Shown one piece after another: positions 38,284 through 46,551 of a stretch of DNA of 46,551 nucleotides. This stretch comes from Pandoraea sp. ASV26 (GTDB taxonomy: Bacteria; Pseudomonadota; Gammaproteobacteria; Burkholderiales; Burkholderiaceae). Position 1 is the stretch's first letter; every line of letters begins with the position of its first letter. A program made the position numbers and the translations under genes. The stretch is from NCBI RefSeq assembly GCF_016428915.1, contig NZ_JAELTP010000038.1, forward strand, positions 1-46,551, read 5' to 3'. Below the pieces are notes generated by a model. The model was not told where the DNA came from. It saw only the letters and a program-made list of their open reading frames with translations, and ran no database searches.

Positions 38284-39147
38284 TCAGATCAACTGCAATT
38301 GCTTCAGCACGGCGCGCACGATACGCGCGCGCTTCGGCGCATCGTCGTTGTCTTTCAGATCGATGTTCAGCGCCACGCTCGTGATGTTGCCGTCGCGCTC
38401 GATCCAGCCCACCCACCAACCGATATCGGGCTTCTTGCCGTCGAACCAGCCCGTCTTGCCGTGCAATACGTAATCGGGATTGGCCTCGACAATCGAAATG
38501 TCGCGCACGATGTCTTGCGAACGCGCCGAGAACGGCAACGTTCCACGCGCGAGACGTTGCAGGAAATCGACCTGCCCGCGCGCCGAGATCTGAAGGCTGT
38601 CGTCGACCCAATACGCATCGGCGGCACTGCCGATGGTGCGGTTCCCGTAGCCGGCCTCGTTCAGCTTGGTCTGGGCATACTCGCGCGGGATCTTGTGCGA
38701 GACGACCTGATAACACGGCAGGCATGACACGCGAAACGCATTGCGCAAGTCCATCGCAGCGTTCCATTGCTTCACGCGGCGCGGCTTGCCGTCCCAGGGA
38801 ATGATCTCGCGCTCGTTATCGAGTGCGCCCGACTCCAGCGCGAGCAAGCTGTTGAAGATCTTGTACGTCGACGCAGGCGACATTCGCCGCTCGGCACGTA
38901 CCGGGTCGAACGCCTGATACGTCTGCGTGCGAGCATCGAGCACCACAATCGTGCCCTTGACCCCTTCCGCGTCGAAGAACTTGCCCCAGTCGGCGCGCTC
39001 CGTCATGTGCACGGGCGCCGTCCGAACCGGTTCCGCCGCATCTGCCGGTCCGGCGAACATGATCGCGCAGACAAGCGCAAGCAAGAGCACGACCGCACCC
39101 CGCAGTCCACAGACGCCACGCCGCCAGCGAGAGATTATCGTTTTCAT
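38284..39147 (-). CDS. blaOXA: Class D (OXA-type) beta-lactamase
   Basis: This periplasmic serine hydrolase of 287 residues opens beta-lactam rings. A Sec signal peptide covers about residues 1-38 (core AVVLLLALVCAIMFAGPADAA). The catalytic motif is S93-T-Y-K96, where Lys is normally carboxylated. The second motif, usually SxV, is S141-C-L here, in SCLPCYQ. YGN is at 167-169, W180 follows as expected, and KTG is at 231-233, then WF. All catalytic residues are present, so the enzyme should be active; its substrate range cannot be read. AAGGA lies ahead of the ATG. No integron or transposon surrounds it, so it looks chromosomal and native. Confidence 0.95.
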   Translation of the reverse strand: MKTIISRWRRGVCGLRGAVVLLLALVCAIMFAGPADAAEPVRTAPVHMTERADWGKFFDAEGVKGTIVVLDARTQTYQAFDPVRAERRMSPASTYKIFNSLLALESGALDNEREIIPWDGKPRRVKQWNAAMDLRNAFRVSCLPCYQVVSHKIPREYAQTKLNEAGYGNRTIGSAADAYWVDDSLQISARGQVDFLQRLARGTLPFSARSQDIVRDISIVEANPDYVLHGKTGWFDGKKPDIGWWVGWIERDGNITSVALNIDLKDNDDAPKRARIVRAVLKQLQLI

Positions 39148-39236
39148 TTCGTTGTCCTTATTTCATGGGATGCCATGGAGATGGCAGGAACGTTGGCAGT
39201 GGCGCTGGCCAGGCACCGGCTTCCGGAAGCGCTTGC

Positions 39237-39264
39237 AGGATAGTGCGCGTTTCGACAGACGCAA
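39237..39264 (-). promoter_or_regulatory. Candidate promoter of blaOXA
   Basis: On the minus strand TTGCGT (39264-39259) and TATCCT (39242-39237) are 16 bases apart. Both are partial matches to sigma-70 boxes. They lie about 90 bases before the ATG, directly downstream of paired CGGTTACG repeats, an arrangement typical of activator-dependent promoters. Confidence 0.35.
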
Positions 39265-39275
39265 AGCAAAGCTAC

Positions 39276-39292
39276 CGTAACCGACGTAACCG
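39276..39292. repeat. Paired direct repeats between blaOXA and the divergent unknown gene
   Basis: CGTAACCG occurs at 39276-39283 and 39285-39292, nine bases apart (CGGTTACG on the minus strand). They sit just upstream of the candidate blaOXA -35 box. A regulator site is plausible. Confidence 0.5.
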
Positions 39293-39379
39293 CCGTATCA
39301 TCGGTGCGCCCCTCAGAAGATTCCGCCGATGCTGCGGATGTCGTCCACTGCCCGGTGCGACTCGATACCCCTCGACGCC

Positions 39380-41059
39380 ATGCCCGACACACCTGTCCCG
39401 AGCCTCACGCCCTCAGCCGCTGCCGACGCGCCTGCGCTCGTCGTGCGCCTCGACGCCCCTCAGAAGATCGATGGTCGACCGGTGCGCTATCAGAGCCTGT
39501 GGTTGTTGATGCGGGTCTATTACGCGGCCCACTACGAGTTGTCATCCGTCTCGCTGGCCTCGCTGAAAATCCGTTTCGCTCAGTCCGGTGAGGCCGGCGA
39601 TTTGCGCATGCTGATCAGTCGCGCATTCTCGGACTTTGCTCGCTGGGGCGTCGCCGTCGGCTGGGGTGACGACAGGCACGCCGACGTGCGTCTGCTGCCG
39701 ACACGCGGCCGCGGCAAAGGGCCTTTCTGGCTCGCCCGGCATGAGATGTCGCGCATCGTTGTGGCGATCGGAGACACCACGCCCGACGACCCACGCCGTG
39801 CCATTGCCGCGTTTCTCGGGCTTCCGCAAGACACGGCAACCGATACGCAATCGCCCGCACTCGATTACGTCATGCAGGACATCGCGTTCTGGCATCACCT
39901 CACGCTCGGCAAGCGCGACATGCAGGACGGCGTGTTCTTCGCGCCGCCGCAAGCGCCCTCGCAAGGGGACGGGCGGCGTCAGCGCACGGGGGCGATTGCG
40001 TCGTTCCATGCGGCACAGGTGTGCGCCGTCGACGATGTGCAACGCGGCATCGCCCTGCTCGCCGAGACAATCGTGTGGCGTCGCATGGGCGACGCCGCGC
40101 GCACGAAAAAGACGCTTGCCACACTCGCCGCGACCTTTGGCGCGAACGCGCCGGGCTCCCCCGGCTCCCCCACCTTGCGCGCCATGCACTGGATCGTGCA
40201 GGCGTGGCAAGCCTATGCATTGCGCGACGAAGCCGGGGCATTCGCCCATCTGCAACGCATCGGCGACGACGCGTCGCTCGCGCCATGCCTCGTCTACAAC
40301 CCGCGTATCCGCTTCGAGAGCCGCAACCTGCAAGCGTTGCTGTACAAGTCGCACGCTGCGCGCTCCGGCCCGATGCCCGCGCGGGCTCAATCGGCCGCCA
40401 ATGCGCTGGCGGCGTTCTCCGACGCCCTGCAAGCGGCCTTCGAAGCCGACTCCATCGAACTCGCGCAGCACGTCGCGGCCAATATCGGCTTGTCGCTCTG
40501 GCTGTTCTGGCAGGGCGCGCTCATCGACCCCGGCAGACGTCTTGCCGCCGCCGAGGTGCAACGTCAGGCGCTGCGCTGGATCGGTCTGTCGGAATGGATC
40601 TGCGACCGCTTCGGCGTGGGCGGCAACTCGGTGTGGAATACCGTCTTCCTGTTGCGTATCGCGCGCGGCGCCGTGCCGGCGCGGCGCGACCCCGATCTGA
40701 CGACTTTACGCGCGAGCACACCGCTCACGGTCGATGCCTTTCTCGACGCCGTGCAGCCGTTCGGCGCCCCTTTCTCCCGGGCCAAGGGCTTCCGGCGCTG
40801 GACGGATGTGCTGGCGACGACGCTCGCCGATCATGAAGAGGGACGTGTGAGCTTCGAGCCGTTGCAGCTCGCCAACCTGTGGTTCGAAATGTTGTGGTTC
40901 ACGCTGCATCAGGACGGCGACTCGCCGCAGGCGTTGCACGCCGCCCAGTCGCTGGGTCGGGTGCTGCCGATGCTGCCGCCGCCCGACCGGCGGTTCTTCC
41001 GTGACGCGCTGCGACTGATGCCGCGCGAGTTTCAGCGCGAAGTCCGGTTGGCGCAGTAA
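39380..41059 (+). CDS. Unknown protein, 559 residues, possible N-terminal winged helix and helical repeats
   Basis: I do not recognise this gene. From the ATG at 39380 (MPDTPVPSLTPS) the protein has 559 residues; one at 39329 would add 17. It has no signal peptide or membrane segment. Residues about 30-110 (SLWLLMRVYYAAHYELS, then SLASLKIRFAQSGEAGDLR, ISRAFSDFARWGV) look like the helices of a winged helix domain, followed by a basic wing. From about residue 200 onward it is Ala-rich and alpha-helical, with spacing suggestive of TPR-like repeats. The combination would suit a DNA-binding sensor protein, but this is inference. It is divergent from blaOXA over 232 bases. Codon use resembles its neighbours. 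Confidence 0.8.
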   Translation: MPDTPVPSLTPSAAADAPALVVRLDAPQKIDGRPVRYQSLWLLMRVYYAAHYELSSVSLASLKIRFAQSGEAGDLRMLISRAFSDFARWGVAVGWGDDRHADVRLLPTRGRGKGPFWLARHEMSRIVVAIGDTTPDDPRRAIAAFLGLPQDTATDTQSPALDYVMQDIAFWHHLTLGKRDMQDGVFFAPPQAPSQGDGRRQRTGAIASFHAAQVCAVDDVQRGIALLAETIVWRRMGDAARTKKTLATLAATFGANAPGSPGSPTLRAMHWIVQAWQAYALRDEAGAFAHLQRIGDDASLAPCLVYNPRIRFESRNLQALLYKSHAARSGPMPARAQSAANALAAFSDALQAAFEADSIELAQHVAANIGLSLWLFWQGALIDPGRRLAAAEVQRQALRWIGLSEWICDRFGVGGNSVWNTVFLLRIARGAVPARRDPDLTTLRASTPLTVDAFLDAVQPFGAPFSRAKGFRRWTDVLATTLADHEEGRVSFEPLQLANLWFEMLWFTLHQDGDSPQALHAAQSLGRVLPMLPPPDRRFFRDALRLMPREFQREVRLAQ

Positions 41060-43410
<2,351 letters not shown>

Positions 43411-43510
43411 TGTGGCATGAGGTGTCATGGGGTGTCATGACGTGACATGACGCAAGTGTGCGGTGTGTCGTTTGCACCGCACGTGAGCCCGTCGTCAACG
43501 CCAAACGCCG

Positions 43511-43542
43511 ACGCGCCCGGGTCATACCGGGCGCGTTTTTTT
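43511..43542 (+). terminator. Intrinsic terminator after thiC
   Basis: ACGCGCCCGG (43511-43520) pairs perfectly with CCGGGCGCGT (43527-43536) around GTCATA, followed by seven T residues. It lies 100 bases after the thiC stop. Confidence 0.92.
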
Positions 43543-43586
43543 ATGCGTGACGTCTGACGATCAAGCGTGTGCCCGATCGGGAGCGC

Positions 43587-44681
43587 TTACCGCTGTACTG
43601 ACGCCTCGGTGGCGGCATCGGCCGGCGCTGTCGGCAAGCCGCGCAGGGTGAGCTGGTTGCGCAGTCGCTGCGTTGCAATATGCGGCGGCTTCGATGACAT
43701 CGCCGTCGCCAGCGCCGTGAAGGACTTCGTGTTCGACGCCGGCAGCGCCGCCGCGTCCAACACTTGCGCATGGCGCATCTCCCAGTGACGCTCGCCCAGT
43801 TGCTCTACGCCCAGTGTGAGCTTGACCCACTCGTCCGTGCCCAGCGCCACAGAGGGCGGCAAATCGGATCGCACCATCGCCTGATGCATCGGCAAGCCGT
43901 TGGCGAGTCCCACGCGAAGCATCCATTCGGTGCTCGCACGGGTGGGCAGAACGCGAGACCCCTGATGCAGGCGCTCGCAGAGCTTTGCGATGAACGTAGC
44001 GGGCGACTCCAGTTCGTCACACGCCCTGGACCACTCCTTCTTGCCCGCCAGTGCTGGTTGGCCGGTCCATCGTCGAGCGGTATCCGCGACGATCGCCGTC
44101 ACGTCGTCGCGACCGGTATCGAACGGCACGGTACCGTTGCGTCCGCCCGTGCCGAGCAGCGAGCCACTCACGATGTCGCGGCAAATCTGCGCGCGTTCGC
44201 TACCGCCGTCGGGCATGAAGACCGGGTGATTGCGACCGTCCCGCGACGCGATGTGCGGATTGATGTTCTGCGTACTGGCGCAGACATGAAGTGTCTCCAT
44301 GGCGGACGCGCTAAGCACGGGTTGCGCACCACGCGTTGCACCGTTCGTGGGGGCGGCCAATGGCGCAAGGAACGCGTTGACGCGGGTCGTGTCGACCGGT
44401 TGCGACGCAAACGCGCCAAAGGGTGTCTCGGCCGATCCATCGACGTCCGCCGACGTGCCCTGGAAATCGTTGCCGAATGCGTTGTCCACGCCCAGCGGTA
44501 CCGCCACGGCATTCGGAGCGCGAACCGTCCACGGGTGCGCCGGCGCGTCGGCGCGGATGTTCGCGACGCTCATCAGCGGGATACCCGCGGCCCCGGCGAG
44601 TCCCGCAGCCGAATCGAGCGCGCCCGGTGCCACGGGGTTGCTCATGGCGGACGAGTAATGGGATGCCTGTATAGCGTTCAT
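43587..44681 (-). CDS. Unknown protein, 364 residues
   Basis: I do not recognise this protein. From the ATG at 44681 (MNAIQASHYSSAMSNPVAPG) it has 364 residues; GAGGA lies about 12 bases upstream, which favours this start over an open frame reaching 44780. The first 150 residues are rich in Ala, Ser, Thr, Pro and Asn, without a Sec signal or membrane segment. A more ordered part follows, with HVCASTQNINPHIASRDGR, DGGSERAQICRDIV and an alpha-helical stretch around WSRACDELESPATFIAKLCERL. The low-complexity, signal-less N-terminus is reminiscent of type III secreted proteins, but nothing else here supports secretion. It stands alone, convergent with thiC and divergent from the CorC-like gene. 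Confidence 0.75.
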   Translation of the reverse strand: MNAIQASHYSSAMSNPVAPGALDSAAGLAGAAGIPLMSVANIRADAPAHPWTVRAPNAVAVPLGVDNAFGNDFQGTSADVDGSAETPFGAFASQPVDTTRVNAFLAPLAAPTNGATRGAQPVLSASAMETLHVCASTQNINPHIASRDGRNHPVFMPDGGSERAQICRDIVSGSLLGTGGRNGTVPFDTGRDDVTAIVADTARRWTGQPALAGKKEWSRACDELESPATFIAKLCERLHQGSRVLPTRASTEWMLRVGLANGLPMHQAMVRSDLPPSVALGTDEWVKLTLGVEQLGERHWEMRHAQVLDAAALPASNTKSFTALATAMSSKPPHIATQRLRNQLTLRGLPTAPADAATEASVQR

Positions 44682-44962
44682 CGTCGTGCTGTCCTCAGGA
44701 AAGAGAAACATGGCCTGTTGCCACGGCTCCGACACTGCGTCGGGGCGGCATTCACGATGCCCGAAGGGGGGAACGCCCATTGTCGGTTCTGTACGCGTTG
44801 TCTCGCGGCTCGGGTAAGGTACCGCCCTGCGGTAGACGACACGCCGGCGAGCGCCCGGCCCACAGGATCCGCTGTCGGCCTGCCCCGAACTTATGGCATG
44901 CTATCGGACAGCGGTACAGACGACGCGGCTGACGCGACCCGACAGACGGCGCAAACGGCACC

Positions 44963-44985
44963 TTTTGGCTGCTTTTTGGCTGCCT
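44963..44985 (+). repeat. T-rich short direct repeats in the CorC-like gene leader
   Basis: CCTTTTGGCTG is followed at once by CTTTTTGGCTG and then CCTTTTGC. The run is unlike the surrounding GC-rich sequence. Its role is unknown; it may bind a regulator or act in the leader RNA. Confidence 0.5.
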
Positions 44986-45090
44986 TTTGCTTCCGCTCGC
45001 ACCGGACCGGGTACGCCCCTCCCGTCCGCCAGCCCGAAGGCATCTCAAAATGATGGCCCGCCGGCCTTGTTTCGAAATGTCTCCCTGCTA

Positions 45091-45120
45091 CCGGACCCCA
45101 CCCCGTGCAAACGGGTCCGG
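45091..45120 (+). other. Leader hairpin upstream of the CorC-like gene
   Basis: CCGGACCC (45091-45098) and GGGTCCGG (45113-45120) form a perfect eight-base-pair stem with a 14-base loop, 48 bases before the ATG. There is no T tract, so it is more likely a leader fold than a terminator. Confidence 0.4.
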
Positions 45121-45168
45121 CCTGCGTCGCGGCAATGTACCCGCTATCGCACTTTCAGGGACAACAAT

Positions 45169-46506
45169 ATGAGTGGTTACGGTTTTCTTTTCAGTATCTT
45201 GGTGCTGGTTCTGGTCAGCGCCTTCTTTTCCGCCGCCGAAATTTCGCTCACTGCCGCCAAGCGCACCAAGTTGCAGGTGCTCATGGAGAAGGGCGATCTA
45301 CAGGCCGTCAAGGTGCTCGCGCTCAAGGAGCAGCCCGGCAATTTCTTCACGGTCGTGCAGATCGGCGTGAACGCGGTCGCAGTGCTGGGCGGGGTGCTCG
45401 GCGAGAGCTTCCTGACCACTTACCTGTTCGGATGGCTCTCGACGTTTACCGATCAGGCGCTGGCCCTGCGGCTCTCGGGCATCGGCTCGTTCCTGTTCAT
45501 CACGATCGCCTTCATTCAGTTCGCCGATCTGATTCCCAAGCGCCTCGCCATGGTCAACCCCGAGCGCGTTGCCGTGGCCATCATCGATCCGATGCTGCTT
45601 TGCCTGAAGGTCCTTCGCCCGCTGGTCTTCCTGTTCAACGGTGTGGCGAACTTCTTCCTGCGCATCTTCAAGGTGCCGACGCATGCGATCGACAACATTA
45701 CTTCGGAAGACATCGCGGCCATGGTCGGCGCGGGGGCGCAAGCCGGTGTGGTCCGCAAGCAGGAACTTCATCTGATCGAGAACGTGTTCGAGCTGGAATC
45801 GCGCACCGTCGGCTCGGTGATGACGTTTCGCGACGACGTGGTGTACTTCACCATCGCCGAGGAAGAACGCAGCATTCGCCAGAAGATGATCGAAAGCCCG
45901 CACTCGAAATATCTTGTGTGCCGCGACGAAATCGACAACGTGCTCGGTTATGTCGATTCGAAGGACTTGCTCCAGCGCATTGCCAGCGAAGATCTGTCGA
46001 GTGTGATCCGCAATCTGGACCGCCTCTACGCGAAGAAGCTGCTGGTGATTCCCGACACGCTCAATCTGTCCGAGGCACTGGCACGCTTCAAGGAAACCCG
46101 TGAAGGGTTTGCCGTCATCATCAACGAGTACGGGATGGTCGTTGGCGTAGTGACGCTCAACGACATCGTGGGCGCGCTCATGGGTGACGTGATTCACCCG
46201 GCCGATGAAGATCAGATCGTGCAGCGCGACGAACACTCTTGGCTCGTCGATGGCGTCACATCTGTCGAAGACGTGAAAAAGGCGCTCGATATCGACGAAC
46301 TCCCCGGCGAAGGCGAGTTCGAGACCATCGCCGGGTTCATGATCTATCAGCTCAAGCGCATTCCGAAGAAGTCGGAAGCCACCGAGGCCGCAGGCTACAA
46401 GTTCGAAGTGGTCGACATCGACAACTACAAGATCGACCAGTTGCTCGTCACGCGTCTGGGCTCGGTCGCTGAAGCCGCTATCGCGGCATCGAATCAGGCA
46501 TCGTAG
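45169..46506 (+). CDS. CorC/HlyC-type (CNNM, DUF21-CBS) membrane protein
   Basis: The 445-residue inner-membrane protein starts MSGYGFLFSILVLVLVSAFFSAAEISLTAAKRTKL, whose AAEISL motif is typical of the DUF21/CNNM domain. Three to four membrane segments fill the first 170 residues. Two CBS motifs follow (about residues 210-340; VGSVMTFRDDVVYF and LLVIPDTLNLSEAL), and a C-terminal CorC_HlyC domain (GMVVGVVTLNDIVGALMGD and DGVTSVEDVKKALDID). Family members are linked to magnesium or cobalt efflux; the name hemolysin is historical. The ATG at 45169 is chosen from family similarity, in spite of the long upstream open frame. It is complete before the window end. Confidence 0.94.
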   Translation: MSGYGFLFSILVLVLVSAFFSAAEISLTAAKRTKLQVLMEKGDLQAVKVLALKEQPGNFFTVVQIGVNAVAVLGGVLGESFLTTYLFGWLSTFTDQALALRLSGIGSFLFITIAFIQFADLIPKRLAMVNPERVAVAIIDPMLLCLKVLRPLVFLFNGVANFFLRIFKVPTHAIDNITSEDIAAMVGAGAQAGVVRKQELHLIENVFELESRTVGSVMTFRDDVVYFTIAEEERSIRQKMIESPHSKYLVCRDEIDNVLGYVDSKDLLQRIASEDLSSVIRNLDRLYAKKLLVIPDTLNLSEALARFKETREGFAVIINEYGMVVGVVTLNDIVGALMGDVIHPADEDQIVQRDEHSWLVDGVTSVEDVKKALDIDELPGEGEFETIAGFMIYQLKRIPKKSEATEAAGYKFEVVDIDNYKIDQLLVTRLGSVAEAAIAASNQAS

Positions 46507-46551
46507 CCAACACCTCCCTCAATCGCTCGGTCAATCCTCCATCGCGCTGCG

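Larger units (their letters stand above)
44682..45168 (+). other. Long divergent intergenic region and leader of the CorC-like gene
   Basis: These 487 bases separate the unknown gene and the CorC-like gene. They hold T-rich direct repeats of TTTTGGCTGC (44963-44985) and a hairpin CCGGACCC/GGGTCCGG (45091-45120). The CorC frame is open without a stop back to 44893, but the encoded residues are Arg/Pro-rich and not family-like. No credible separate gene is seen. Confidence 0.5.

Noticed and set aside
38284-39147. blaOXA as a mobile resistance gene
   Set aside because: No integron recombination site, transposase, or composition change is seen around it.
43411-43450. Repeated TGTCATG words just after the thiC stop
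   Set aside because: Short and irregular; no array structure and no likely function beyond chance or slippage.
44893-45168. Possible N-terminal extension of the CorC-like protein
   Set aside because: The frame is open but encodes an Arg/Pro-rich stretch unlike the family, which starts directly with a membrane segment at MSGYG.

Overview
The window reads as chromosome of a high-GC betaproteobacterium of the Burkholderiaceae, most likely Pandoraea or a close relative. This is an inference from gene order (yebC-purD, hemF-nadD-rsfS-rlmH, maf-rng), uniformly GC-rich codon use, and a chromosomal class D beta-lactamase with no mobile-element context. I saw no tRNA, rRNA, insertion sequence, integrase or CRISPR array. 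Most of the window is core genome.

Layout. 1-2.7 kb: an EamA-type transporter cut by the window edge and a HerA/YjgR-like ATPase, both on the minus strand. 3.0-9.1 kb: plus-strand housekeeping genes yebC-purD, an MscS-type channel, hemF-nadD-rsfS-rlmH. 9.4-14.5 kb: a complete glycerol-3-phosphate/glycerophosphodiester uptake operon, ugpBAECQ, with a strong terminator-like hairpin between ugpB and ugpA. 14.7-18.1 kb: maf, rng (RNase G) and a cation diffusion facilitator. 18.1-23.1 kb (minus): rfbBAC (dTDP-sugar synthesis without rfbD), an AhpD-like peroxidase and msbA. 23.3-26.0 kb (plus): recQ and a KdtX/WaaE-like glycosyltransferase. 26.1-30.6 kb (minus): dnaE followed by a second family 2 glycosyltransferase. 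30.8-32.7 kb (plus): trhO and gluQ, both acting on the tRNA wobble position. 32.8-35.7 kb (minus): rhlE and an SBF-like symporter, the latter divergent from a LysR regulator. 36.9-41.1 kb: a small membrane protein, wrbA, a blaOXA gene, and divergently a 559-residue protein of unknown function. 41.3-43.5 kb: a TPP riboswitch with thiC and a good terminator. 43.6-46.5 kb: an unrecognised 364-residue protein (minus) and a CorC/HlyC-type membrane protein with a long leader.

How it fits together. Three themes recur: envelope construction (rfbBAC, msbA, two glycosyltransferases, MscS), RNA and ribosome maturation (yebC, rsfS, rlmH, rng, trhO, gluQ, rhlE), and cofactor synthesis (hemF, nadD, thiC). 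I did not find a clearly new multi-gene system. The best leads are: the ugp operon splitting what is usually a continuous rlmH-maf-rng neighbourhood; the shared leaderless-looking start signature of dnaE and recQ; the blaOXA gene facing a 559-residue possible winged-helix protein across a gap with paired direct repeats; the readable thiC riboswitch expression platform; and the orphan 364-residue protein.
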